From contig NZ_QHKZ01000001.1 of assembly GCF_003194585.1 (NCBI RefSeq), forward strand, positions 682,001 through 746,000: a stretch of DNA of 64,000 bases, read 5' to 3'. This document shows positions 23,426 through 30,988 of this stretch, piece after piece (the stretch's first letter is position 1; each line of letters opens with the position of its first letter). The notes under the pieces were generated by a model that was not told the origin of the DNA, ran no database searches, and was given only the letters and a program-made list of their open reading frames with translations. The stretch comes from Nocardioides daejeonensis. GTDB lineage: Bacteria; Actinomycetota; Actinomycetes; Propionibacteriales; Nocardioidaceae. A program made the position numbers and the translations under genes.

Positions 23426-24671
23426 ATGGTGACGACCACCGACCCGATCAGCACCGCGGTCGGCGATCTCCGGGCCACGCTGGCCAAGGTGGCCGACGCC
23501 AACCCCACCTTCCTCACCACCGTCGAGAAGGCGGAGATCCTCCGGGAGCTCACCGCCGCCCGCTCCCAGTTCGACGAACTCCAGCTCCGCGTGATGGCCG
23601 CCGCCGCTGATCTGGCTGCCTCCAGCGGTGCCCGCGACATTGCCTCGTGGATGGGCCAGCACACCCGCGGTCACCCGGGGGTGCTGCGGGCCGAGGCGCA
23701 ACTCGCCGCCGGTCTGGATCGCAACTGGACCGAGTTGGCTGCCGCCATGCGAGCAGGAAGGGTCAACCAGGCACAGGCCCAGGCGATCGCACGGGCCCTC
23801 GATGCGATCCCGTGCCGGCTTGGCGCCGCCGTCCGAGAGATGGCCGAACGGCACCTGGTCGAGCAAGCCGCACGATTCGGCCCGCTTGACGAAGCTGGGC
23901 CGCAAGATCCTCGAGGTCGTCGCCCCGGAGCTCGCCGAGGCAGAAGAGGCCCGCCGCCTCGCAGCCGAAGAGCGCGATGCCCACGACAAGACCAGCCTCA
24001 CCCTGCGTGCAAAGGGCGATGGCACGACCTGGCTGTCGGCCCGGATCCCCGACGCGGCCGCCGCTCGACTCGCCGGATACCTCGAGGCATTCACCAATCC
24101 CCGCAAGGAGCCGATCCGCCCGGACGACCCGTTGAAGAAGCAGCCCTATCCCCGGCGTTTCGGCTGGGCCTTCTGTTCTCTGCTCGAGACCCTCGACCCT
24201 GGCCGGCTGCCGGTTCACGGGGGCGACGCCACCACCCTGGTCGTCACGATGGGGCTCGACCAGTTGCGCCGAGAGCTCGGCACCGCGGCCATCGGCATCC
24301 ACCTGCCCGGCGACCCCGGTGACCAGATCACGGCCGCCGAGGCGCGACGCCTGGCCTGTACCGGCCAGATCGTCCCGGTCGTGCTCGGCGGCGCCTCCGA
24401 GGTGCTCGATGTCGGGCGCGCACAGCGCCTCTTCACCCGAGCCCAGCGCCGGGCGATGCTCCTGCGCGACAAGACCTGCGTCGCCGAGGGCTGCGACATC
24501 CCGGGCACCTGGTGCGAAGCCCACCACTGGCTCTCCTGGGCAGGCGGCGGCCGCACCGACCTCGACAACGGAGGGCTGCTCTGCAGTCACCACCACCATC
24601 GCGCCCACGACGACCGCTACGAAGTCGACCGGCTACCAGACGGCGGAGTCCGATTCCACAGGCGGCGGTGA
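23426..24671 (+). pseudogene. Frameshifted DUF222/HNH endonuclease
   Basis: This is a two-frame gene. The frame from the ATG at 23426, preceded by the strong ribosome-binding site AAGGAGGTGG, encodes the DUF222 N-terminus through EQAARFGP. The family continuation LTKLGRKILEVVAPELAEAE appears in another frame from about 23886 and runs to 24671, ending in an HNH nuclease domain (CEAHHWLSW, then GGLLCSHHHHRAHD). Loss of 2 or 5 nt, or gain of 1 nt, near 23884 explains the shift. The first frame would otherwise run on as unrelated Arg/Pro-rich sequence to 24322. It could be a decayed gene, a sequencing error or, less likely, a programmed shift. Confidence 0.85.
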
Positions 24672-24683
24672 GCTTCGCGCCCA

Positions 24684-25271
24684 CTACAACGACGTGGGCA
24701 GTCCCGAGCGATAGAGCTCGAGCAGAGACGACGCGCCGCGAAGTGCGGCGACAACAGCGGGGCTCGCGGTACGACGTACCTCGGGATAGTCGACCTCGCC
24801 GGCCTCGGGACGCGTCGGCCATGCCAGTTGCTCCCCGCTCAAGGAGAACTGCGCGTCAACTCCTGGCTTGTTGCCGCGCGGATCCTGGCGGTGCCACGCG
24901 CCGTCGAGATACACAGCAACGAGTCCGTGCACCATGAAGTTGTCGCCGTCATCAGTCAGCAACTGATAGCACAATCCCGTAGGTATGCCCTCCGCGCGCA
25001 GGATCGCTGCCAACAGATGCGCCTTCGCGTAACAGAGGCCTGTCCCGGCTACGAGGGCTTCGGAGGCGCTGAGGGTCACCCGTGGATCCTGGGCATCCCA
25101 GGAGTGGGTGATCTGGTCCCTGACGTACTCGAAGGCGACCCGAGCGAACGCGGGATCGCCGGCAGTGTTCTCGCGCAGGCTGCCAGCCAGCTCCCGGATG
25201 GCGGGCGTCTCGTGATCGACGATGGCATCCGCATCGAGATAGCGGTGGGGGGCGTCCGCCAGCAGTTTCAC
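24684..25271 (-). CDS. Transglutaminase-like cysteine peptidase-fold protein
   Basis: This 195-aa protein has the transglutaminase/protease-like core: Cys80 in GTGLCYAKAHLLAAILRA, His115 in FMVHGLVAVY and Asp130 in WHRQDPRG form the expected triad. Short family members act as peptidases or amidases, or have unknown roles. The start used is a GTG at 25271, giving VKLLADAPHRYLDADAIVDH. The racemase-like gene ends 10 bp upstream on the same strand, so the two are probably co-transcribed. It converges with the broken HNH gene. Confidence 0.8.
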   Translation of the reverse strand: MKLLADAPHRYLDADAIVDHETPAIRELAGSLRENTAGDPAFARVAFEYVRDQITHSWDAQDPRVTLSASEALVAGTGLCYAKAHLLAAILRAEGIPTGLCYQLLTDDGDNFMVHGLVAVYLDGAWHRQDPRGNKPGVDAQFSLSGEQLAWPTRPEAGEVDYPEVRRTASPAVVAALRGASSLLELYRSGLPTSL

Positions 25272-25281
25272 ACCGCCAAGC

Positions 25282-25947
25282 CTAGGGGAGGGGAGGGGCG
25301 GTTTCCTCCGAGCTCCGTCGCGTGGCGCTGAGCCACTCGACGGCAAGACGAGGACTGGACAACACCGCCACCCCCACGTTGCCGATCGTGGCTAGCGCAT
25401 CAGCCATGCTGGCTTGGGCAAGCACAAGGACGTCTGCGCGGCGGGCAGCGTGCCGGGCCGCAGCCGCGACCTCACTGAGATAGGACTCCCGGTCACCACG
25501 GAGGAAGGCGTCCCATGCTCCGGCGACCGTGACCATCTCCGCGGTGAGAGGAACGCCGATTCGGTTGGCTTCCTCCTGCAGGAGGAAGTGCGTCGGCACC
25601 AGGGTCGACTCCGCCGCTGCCAGCACGACGATCCGCCCGCCCAGTTCGACCGCGCGTCGCATCATCGGCCGGTCAACGCGGATCACAGGCACGGGCGATC
25701 GGACGGCCTCGGCGAGACCGCCGATCGTCGAGCAGGTGCAGCAGACGACGTCCACGCCCTGGGCTACCAACTCCTGCACGCGACGCTGGACGGCGGGCCG
25801 TACGGCATGCGTCGGTTCGACCCGGCAGCGCTCAAGAAGCGCCTCATCGACGACGTGGACCCGCGCCGCATCGCCACCCATCTCGTCGAGCAAGCGATCG
25901 AAGGTGGCGACATGCAGAGACGCGGTGTGCAGGAAGCCGACGGTCAT
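25282..25947 (-). CDS. Aspartate/glutamate racemase-family protein
   Basis: This 221-aa protein has the Asp/Glu/hydantoin racemase fold, starting MTVGFLHTASLHVATFDRLLDE. The first catalytic region is present as VVCCTCSTIGG (residues 68-77). In the second half, where two-base racemases carry another Cys, the sequence reads VLAQASMADAL with no Cys. Racemase activity is therefore doubtful, and a lyase, decarboxylase-like or non-catalytic role is possible. An in-frame ATG 18 codons upstream is an alternative start. It lies between an MFS exporter and the transglutaminase-like gene on the same strand. Confidence 0.78.
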   Translation of the reverse strand: MTVGFLHTASLHVATFDRLLDEMGGDAARVHVVDEALLERCRVEPTHAVRPAVQRRVQELVAQGVDVVCCTCSTIGGLAEAVRSPVPVIRVDRPMMRRAVELGGRIVVLAAAESTLVPTHFLLQEEANRIGVPLTAEMVTVAGAWDAFLRGDRESYLSEVAAAARHAARRADVLVLAQASMADALATIGNVGVAVLSSPRLAVEWLSATRRSSEETAPPLP

Positions 25948-26053
25948 CACGGCAGCCAGTATCCAGCGGGCCGGCACAAGGCGTCCTGTCTCATCCGTCA
26001 CGCGAGGTGACGGTCACCGCGACATGGAACCCGACGCGACTGGCCAGCTCGGG

Positions 26054-27274
26054 CTACCGCAGGCCGTTAGCCCGGCGTCCGGGTCGCGTCCGCGCTCGAC
26101 CCTGCACAAGCGCGATCGCGCAGGCAAGTGCCAGCGCGAGCACGGCGCCCGCCCAACCAGGGGCGCGGGCGCCGACGTGACCGACAAGGATTCCGGATCC
26201 CGCGCCGCCGAGCGAGACTCCGAGGTTAGTGGCGGTGTTGACCCACGTGGAGGCCTCCGTGACCTCGGCCGCGTCGACGAGCCGGTCGCTCGCTTGGTAG
26301 GCGACGACGTAGATCGGTGAGATCGCGAGGCCACCCACGGCGAGTGCGACGGCGAACAGCAAGAACGGAGTGGCTGCGCTCGCCATGAGGGCAGCCGCGC
26401 CGATCACCGCCAGCAGCCGGCAGAGGCTCCGCCAGGCCGACCAGGCTGGCTGGAGGCGGCCCCAGAGGAGACCGCCGGCGACCGATCCGACGGCGATGCC
26501 GGCATCCGCCAGACCAGCCCAGGACGGATGACCTGCAGCGAGTGCCCGCGCTGCGGTGGCGGTGTAGATCGTTGCGCTCACCGCGCCAACGGCTCCCATG
26601 ACGAGGAGCAATCTGAGAAACGCGACATGTCGGAGCGGGCCACGGGCGATTCGCTGCTGCTCCAGAGCCAGTGGCGCGGAAGCTGCGGGGGAGGCTGCCA
26701 GACCGGCGGCTCCGACGACGACAAACGCCGCGCAGATGAGAAGACCTGCATACGCCGGGGCGAAGGCCATGATGCCCGCCGCGATCATCGGGCCGATGAG
26801 GTAGAGGGTCTCCTCGCCCACGGCGTCGAGGGAGTAGGCCTTGCCGATCGCTTCCTCCGGCACAAGCGTGCGCCATTGAGCTCGCATGCTGGACCCCAGT
26901 GGTGGGCTAGCCAACCCGACGGTCAAGCCGGCAACGAGCCAGGGGAGCGGCGTCGCGATCCTGGCGTGAGCCATGGCGGCGGCAAGGACGAGTACAGCCA
27001 CCATGGCAGCTGCTATCAGGGGCAGGACGAGCCGCTGCCCGTAGCGGTCGATGGCACGGGACTTGAGCGGCATGGAGAGCGAGGCGAGGCCGTTGAGCGC
27101 CATGGCCGTCGCTGCCGTGGAGAACGAGCCGGTGGCGTGCTGGACGGTGAAGAGGAGCGAGAGCGGGAGAACGCCGTAGGTGAGGCGGCCAGCGAGAGCG
27201 AGCACGAACGTGCGCGCAACGCCTGGCCGTCGGAACAGATGGGCGTAGCCCCCGGCAACGAGAGTGCCGGACAT
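26054..27274 (-). CDS. MFS transporter
   Basis: This 406-aa major facilitator has about 12 hydrophobic helices and the loop 2-3 signature as SRAIDRYGQRLVLP. It resembles drug/metabolite exporters, but no substrate can be read from it. The start is an ATG at 27274, with GAAAG six nt upstream. An ATG at 27280 is two codons earlier. The 5' region holds a possible six-codon leader reading frame and a perfect hairpin. It lies 106 bp upstream of the racemase-like gene on the same strand. Confidence 0.87.
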   Translation of the reverse strand: MSGTLVAGGYAHLFRRPGVARTFVLALAGRLTYGVLPLSLLFTVQHATGSFSTAATAMALNGLASLSMPLKSRAIDRYGQRLVLPLIAAAMVAVLVLAAAMAHARIATPLPWLVAGLTVGLASPPLGSSMRAQWRTLVPEEAIGKAYSLDAVGEETLYLIGPMIAAGIMAFAPAYAGLLICAAFVVVGAAGLAASPAASAPLALEQQRIARGPLRHVAFLRLLLVMGAVGAVSATIYTATAARALAAGHPSWAGLADAGIAVGSVAGGLLWGRLQPAWSAWRSLCRLLAVIGAAALMASAATPFLLFAVALAVGGLAISPIYVVAYQASDRLVDAAEVTEASTWVNTATNLGVSLGGAGSGILVGHVGARAPGWAGAVLALALACAIALVQGRARTRPGRRANGLR

Positions 27275-27329
27275 GAGCATCTTTCGGGACGGTGCGGCCA
27301 CGGGCCGCGTTGGTGGGGACGCTGAATGC

Positions 27330-27381
27330 GCCGACGACCGCGAAGTCGTCGGCCACCTGGTCCCTAGTCCCGCTTGAACAT
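27330..27381 (-). promoter_or_regulatory. Candidate leader peptide and hairpin in the MFS 5' region
   Basis: A minus-strand ATG at 27381 opens a six-codon frame, MFKRD-stop, ending at 27364. Downstream, GCCGACGAC and GTCGTCGGC form a perfect 9-bp stem with a 6-nt loop at 27330-27353, 56 bp before the MFS start. A TAGGCT hexamer just upstream could be the -10 box of a leaderless transcript. The arrangement resembles translational attenuators of resistance genes, but the short frame could be chance. Confidence 0.35.
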
Positions 27382-27430
27382 GCCAGCAGCCTAGGGCATG
27401 CGAGGGGCCGAACCTTCGTAGGATCCGTTC

Positions 27431-28237
27431 ATGACCCGATCGGCTCATGAGCGGCAGGATGCTGGAGGCCATCTGCCGGCCGCTCGCGTTGAGGCCGTCA
27501 CGCTGCAGTTCCATCCGGATTGGCCGCATGGAACCGGCAAGGTGATCGAGTCGATGGTCGCTGACCGGTACTACAGGTCCCAGTTCGCGACGGGCATCTC
27601 CAACGGCGGCTTGACGGCGTTCCGCGGCGGCGACCGGTGGCGGTGGGAGAGCAGGCTGTTCGCCGGGAGGTACGACGACGGGCCCGCGTCAGAGCGACCC
27701 GTCTATGGCGCCTGGAACCGTCGGGCCGATCCGTACGGCGGGGCGATTCGGTTCGGCTCGTCGTACGTGCGTCTGCGTCCTGAGGCGATCAACAGGTCAA
27801 CCTTCTGCTTCCCGGACTCGGTCCTGGAGCCGGTGGATGTCGGAGACGCCACACTGCTCCCTCGTCTTTGTCGCATGGCCGCCGAGTCGGGCTTCGACGA
27901 TCTCGACGCGTGCGTCGAGGCGCACGTCCACGGCGCGGTTCGCTTCGGCGCCGATGTGGAGGCCATCGTCTTGGATCCATGCTTCATCGGGATGGATGTC
28001 GCGGATGCTGCAGACCGGTTGGGGTGCCGGATCGAGTTTCACCCGGGATTCCGCGCATCGCCGGACGACTTCGATCCGGAGTACCGCGGCGCCCACATCG
28101 TCGAACTCGCTCGCTTGCTCGGAGACGATCTGACGCCGCGGATCGTCGGTGACGCCGCCCGGACGGGCGCGCATCCACCCCAAGCGATCAAGCAGGTCTG
28201 GCACTGCCTGGCGCGCTTCGGACGAGTCGACAGTTAG
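27431..28237 (+). CDS. DUF3626 family protein
   Basis: This 268-aa protein is recognisable as DUF3626 by VTLQFHPDWPHGTGKVIES, YRSQFATGISNGGLTAF, GGDRWRWESRLFAGRYDD and the RPVYGAWN-RFGSSYVRL region. From memory, the N-terminal His-rich segments and the RYDD/YG motifs recall ADP-ribosyl transferase-like toxins, but I see no secretion signal and the family is uncharacterised. It stands alone, 156 bp from the divergent MFS gene. No obvious ribosome-binding site beyond GGATCC precedes the ATG. Confidence 0.8.
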   Translation: MTRSAHERQDAGGHLPAARVEAVTLQFHPDWPHGTGKVIESMVADRYYRSQFATGISNGGLTAFRGGDRWRWESRLFAGRYDDGPASERPVYGAWNRRADPYGGAIRFGSSYVRLRPEAINRSTFCFPDSVLEPVDVGDATLLPRLCRMAAESGFDDLDACVEAHVHGAVRFGADVEAIVLDPCFIGMDVADAADRLGCRIEFHPGFRASPDDFDPEYRGAHIVELARLLGDDLTPRIVGDAARTGAHPPQAIKQVWHCLARFGRVDS

Positions 28238-28308
28238 GCCCAGGTCGGGCAGCAGGCCCAGGGGAGGCGGTTGCGTAGGTCAGTCGGTGCAGCAAACAGA
28301 CCGTGGAT

Positions 28309-28321
28309 TGACATAATGTCA
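28309..28321. promoter_or_regulatory. Palindrome in an AT-rich patch with a promoter-like sequence reading into yoeB antisense
   Basis: TGACAT-A-ATGTCA is a perfect 13-bp dyad in an AT-rich patch just past the yoeB stop. It overlaps TTGACA at 28308-28313, which is followed after 17 nt by AGTATT at 28331. Together they look like a plus-strand promoter that would run antisense into yoeB-yefM. There is no plus-strand gene for it to serve until 28950. Confidence 0.35.
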
Positions 28322-28336
28322 GTTATCGGCAGTATT

Positions 28337-28594
28337 TCACCGGTAGCGGAAGCGAGCCTGCAGGACCACCAGGTCCTCGTTGTCGACGAGGTAGACGAGC
28401 CGATGCTCATCGGTGATGCGGCGTGACCAAGCGCCGGCGAACAGGTGTCTCAGGGGCTCCGGCTTGCCGATGCCGTCCGCCGGATCGCGAAGTGCGTCGT
28501 CGATCAGCCGGTTGATCCGCTTGAGGATCTGCCGGTCGGCCCGGAGCCAGTGCTTGTAGTCGTCCCAGCCGTGCGGTGTGAAGACGAGCCTCAC
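28337..28594 (-). CDS. yoeB: YoeB-family toxin with altered catalytic C-terminus
   Basis: This 85-aa RelE-fold, ribosome-dependent mRNA interferase aligns with E. coli YoeB throughout: WDDYKHW, KPEPLRH (catalytic Glu), WSRRITDEHRLVY (catalytic Arg residues) and the C-terminus. It is encoded directly after yefM, with a 4-nt overlap. The family's C-terminal RYHY, which carries the general acid/base His83, reads RFRYR here, so that His is replaced by Arg (CGC where CAC is expected). Mature toxicity may be reduced or lost. Length is normal. Confidence 0.92.
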   Translation of the reverse strand: MRLVFTPHGWDDYKHWLRADRQILKRINRLIDDALRDPADGIGKPEPLRHLFAGAWSRRITDEHRLVYLVDNEDLVVLQARFRYR

Positions 28595-28836
28595 TCGGTC
28601 AGCTCGTGCTCGTGCCGATCGCCCGTCTTGGCCTGCTCAAGGCTCTCCAGGAGGCGCTTGGCGTTGGCGGGCACCCGCAGCAGGTAGGCGGTCTCCTCGA
28701 GGGCCGCGAACTCGTCGGCGGAGATCAGAACGGCGTTGCCGCGCCGCGAGGTGATCTCGACCGCGATGCGGTCGTTGTTCACCTTCTCGATCAGCGGGAA
28801 GAGCTGCTTGCGAGCCTCGCTTGCGGTCACGGACAT
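28591..28836 (-). CDS. yefM: YefM-family antitoxin (Phd/YefM)
   Basis: This 81-aa antitoxin has an N-terminal DNA-binding Phd/YefM domain (MSVTASEARKQLFPLIEKV, then VEITSRRGNAVLISADEFAAL) and an acidic C-terminal helix that would neutralise YoeB. The stop overlaps the toxin start by 4 nt. An 8-bp-armed inverted repeat 16-40 bp upstream of the start is the likely autoregulatory operator for the YefM-YoeB complex. A strong AAGGAGGT ribosome-binding site precedes the ATG, consistent with excess antitoxin. Confidence 0.93.
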   Translation of the reverse strand: MSVTASEARKQLFPLIEKVNNDRIAVEITSRRGNAVLISADEFAALEETAYLLRVPANAKRLLESLEQAKTGDRHEHELTE

Positions 28837-28851
28837 CGAGGACCTCCTTGG

Positions 28852-28876
28852 AGTGGTACGAGGTTACGGTACCACT
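28852..28876. promoter_or_regulatory. yefM operator palindrome
   Basis: AGTGGTAC and GTACCACT form perfect 8-bp arms around a 9-nt centre (28852-28876), immediately upstream of yefM. Toxin-antitoxin complexes of this family bind dyads overlapping their own promoter, so conditional autoregulation is inferred. Confidence 0.7.
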
Positions 28877-28949
28877 TTACCTAGGTCGCAGGCGTTGTCG
28901 AGCCTGCGCTTCCCTGCGCGTTCAGGTGTGTTGTGTCAGTGTCGGGGCC

Positions 28950-29381
28950 ATGGAGTTCGAGACCGATCCCGCTGTTGTCGCGCGGCTCGACCGGCTCAGC
29001 GAGGCCTGTCGCGCGGCCCCTCGTGAGATCGCACCGCAGGTGCAGCTCTGGAAGGCGGTCGCAGCGCTCGACCGGTGGTTCTTCATCAACCGCGGCACCG
29101 TTGAGGCGCCCAAGCCCTACGCCGTCGATGCAGCGCAAGGAGCGATGCTCTGCATCTTCAGTAGCGCGGAGCGTGCCAGCGGAGCGGCTCGGACCAGTGG
29201 GCTCATCGCAGACGGGGAACCAGCGCCGCTCTTCGGAGTACCGCTGCCGGAGGCCGTCGACTGGGTGCTGGCGTTCGCTCGCGGCGGCGTGGTGGGGGTG
29301 GTGATCGACCATCCCGTCCTGGGTGCGTGGACGCCGTTGGCGAACCTCGAACGGTTGCGCACTCCGGATGGGCAGGGCTAG
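28950..29381 (+). CDS. Hypothetical protein, possibly SseB-like
   Basis: This 143-aa soluble protein has no signal peptide or membrane segment. It contains LWKAVAALDRWFFINRG, AQGAMLCIFSSAERAS and LPEAVDWVLAFARGGVVGVVID. The pattern of a helix, a central strand and a Phe/Ser-rich turn weakly recalls SseB N-terminal domains, but I do not assign it. The ATG at 28950 begins MEFETDP. It is divergent from the toxin-antitoxin operon. The next gene on the same strand starts 50 bp after its stop and may be co-transcribed. Confidence 0.7.
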   Translation: MEFETDPAVVARLDRLSEACRAAPREIAPQVQLWKAVAALDRWFFINRGTVEAPKPYAVDAAQGAMLCIFSSAERASGAARTSGLIADGEPAPLFGVPLPEAVDWVLAFARGGVVGVVIDHPVLGAWTPLANLERLRTPDGQG

Positions 29382-29431
29382 CCCACGGCCCTAGGCTGTC
29401 ACCCCACCGGCACAGACGACAGGGGCGGACG

Positions 29432-29995
29432 ATGGCCACGCAGCTTCACCAGATCACCGACCGCCTGCGCGCCTTCATCGATGCGCAGCAGATGTTCTTC
29501 GTGGGCACCGCTGCCCGCGACGGGCGCGTGAACGTCTCGCCGAAGGGCCTGGACTCGCTGCGGGTCCTCTCCCCCCACCGCGTTGTCTGGGTCAACGGCA
29601 CAGGGAGCGGCAACGAGACTGCGGCGCACCTGTTGGACACGCCGCGGATGACCCTGATGTTCTGCTCCTTCGCACGCGAGCCCCTGATCCTCCGCCTGTA
29701 CGGCGTCGCGCGCTGCCTGCACGCAGGCGATCCGGAGTGGGACCAGCTCCAGGCCCTCTTTCCGCCGCTGCTCGGAGCCCGCAACATCTACGATCTCGAG
29801 GTCGACCTGGTGCAGACCTCCTGTGGCTACGGCGTACCGCTGATGGAGTTCGAGGGCCAGCGTGACCTCATGGAGCGCTGGGCGCGCAAGAAGGGTGACG
29901 ACGGCCTGGTCGCCTATCAGCAGGAGAAGAACCGGTGGAGCATCGACGGCCTGCCGACCGGACTACCCGGCGCCGACGACGCGGCCTCACTCTGA
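29432..29995 (+). CDS. Pyridoxamine 5'-phosphate oxidase-family (FMN/F420-binding split barrel) protein
   Basis: This 187-aa split-barrel flavoprotein resembles PNPOx-like proteins of unknown substrate. Characteristic parts are the N-terminal helix and strand MFFVGTAARDGRVNVSPKG, the VVWVNGTGSGNETAAHLLD segment and IYDLEVDLVQTSCGYGVPLMEF. It may bind FMN, F420 or heme. A CTAGGCT hexamer about 38 nt upstream of the ATG could be a -10 element. Its 3' end overlaps the convergent soxR gene by 9 nt. Confidence 0.87.
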   Translation: MATQLHQITDRLRAFIDAQQMFFVGTAARDGRVNVSPKGLDSLRVLSPHRVVWVNGTGSGNETAAHLLDTPRMTLMFCSFAREPLILRLYGVARCLHAGDPEWDQLQALFPPLLGARNIYDLEVDLVQTSCGYGVPLMEFEGQRDLMERWARKKGDDGLVAYQQEKNRWSIDGLPTGLPGADDAASL

Positions 29996-30442
29996 GACGA
30001 GGCGCCGCGCTCCTGGCCCCTCCTCCCCCAACGTGTCCTCGGGGTTCGTGTAGGGGCACGACGTCAGCGACAGGCAGCCACACCCGATGCAGTTCGCCAG
30101 GTTGTCCCGCAGCGCAACCAGGCGCGCGATCCGGCGGTCGAGATCGGTGCGCCACTGTCGAGCCAGGCGCGCCCAGTCTCGCTTCGTCGGTGGGTGCTCG
30201 TGCGGGAGCTCGTCCAACGCCGCCTTGATCCGGGCCAGCGGGATTCCCAGCGTCTGCGACGCCCGGATCAAGGCGATCAACCGGAGTGTGTCGCGGCGGT
30301 ACTCGCGCCGGTCCCCCGGGGTACGCCGGCTTGTGATCAGCCCGACCTGCTCGTAGTAGTGCAGCGTGGAGACGGCCACGCCGGCACGGCGGGCGACCTG
30401 GCCGGGCTTCAGCCAGATCGCAGCACTCGGGATCTCGGTCAT
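29987..30442 (-). CDS. soxR: Redox-sensitive transcriptional activator SoxR
   Basis: This 151-aa MerR-family regulator has an N-terminal winged HTH (PGQVARRAGVAVSTLHYYEQVGLI), a dimerisation helix, and the [2Fe-2S] ligand cluster CIGCGCLSLTSC (Cys118, 121, 123 and 129). Oxidation of the cluster by redox-active compounds activates transcription. It is divergent from a SnoaL-like gene, and a SoxR box lies in the 46 bp between them. That position suggests autoregulation and direct control of the neighbour. In actinobacteria SoxR responds mainly to pigments and quinones rather than superoxide. Confidence 0.95.
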   Translation of the reverse strand: MTEIPSAAIWLKPGQVARRAGVAVSTLHYYEQVGLITSRRTPGDRREYRRDTLRLIALIRASQTLGIPLARIKAALDELPHEHPPTKRDWARLARQWRTDLDRRIARLVALRDNLANCIGCGCLSLTSCPYTNPEDTLGEEGPGARRLVSE

Positions 30443-30455
30443 GGTCCGTCCTTGA

Positions 30456-30473
30456 CGTCAAGTGCACTTGATG
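30456..30473. promoter_or_regulatory. SoxR box with an adjacent -35 element
   Basis: The 18-mer at 30456-30473 contains the perfect dyad TCAAGTGCACTTGA and closely matches the E. coli SoxR box (CCTCAAGTTAACTTGAGG). A consensus-like -35, TTGACG, ends one base inside it (30452-30457), pointing at the gene starting at 30489. This is the placement expected for a MerR-type activator acting on an over-long spacer. Confidence 0.85.
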
Positions 30474-30488
30474 AAGTCGACTGTACCC

Positions 30489-30917
30489 ATGACTGCCACC
30501 ACCCTGGAACCCACCGCCGCCGACGTCGCCGAACTGCACGCCGTGATCGCCGACGTCGAGCGCGGCTTCAACACGAACCAGCCCGACCTGCTCATGCGAC
30601 GCATGGCTGAGGACGCCATCGTCACGACCGCCGTCGGCGCGGTGCTGCGCGGCCGTCCCGTCATCGATGAGGCGACCCGGGCGGGACTTGCCCGCGGAGC
30701 GCTCACCACCGCAACCGCCCACTGCCGGGTCAGCGACCTCACCCTCGTGGCGCCGGATGTCGCAGTGGTCACGAAGCTCGCCTGGTCGACCGCCGACCAA
30801 GCAGACCGGGGCGAGGCGCCGGAGATGAGCGCCCTCTACGTCTTCGTACGCCGCGCCGGCGCCTGGTGGATCGTTCGTCGCCAGAACACGCTGACGCCGC
30901 CCGCCGACCGCCCTTGA
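30489..30917 (+). CDS. SnoaL-like / SgcJ-EcaC family protein (likely SoxR target)
   Basis: This 142-aa cone-fold protein is of the SnoaL/NTF2 group, with the family layout of a long N-terminal helix (ADVAELHAVIADVERGFNT), a DAIVTTAVGAVLRG turn and a C-terminal sheet ending ALYVFVRRAGAWWIVRRQNT. Members include polyketide cyclases and uncharacterised SgcJ/EcaC proteins. The SoxR box 16 bp upstream implies induction by redox-active compounds, perhaps to modify or bind a quinone-like molecule. The ATG at 30489 starts just beyond the box. Confidence 0.83.
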   Translation: MTATTLEPTAADVAELHAVIADVERGFNTNQPDLLMRRMAEDAIVTTAVGAVLRGRPVIDEATRAGLARGALTTATAHCRVSDLTLVAPDVAVVTKLAWSTADQADRGEAPEMSALYVFVRRAGAWWIVRRQNTLTPPADRP

Positions 30918-30988
30918 GTCGACTCATTCGGTAGCCGGACTCCGCGGGGATACGTCCTCCGTGGCGGGCAAGCACCTACGCTCGCCTC

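Noticed and set aside
23886..24322. Continuation of the DUF222 first frame to 24322 as a real C-terminus
   Set aside because: The sequence turns into Arg/Pro-rich nonsense, while the family sequence and HNH motif continue in the other frame.
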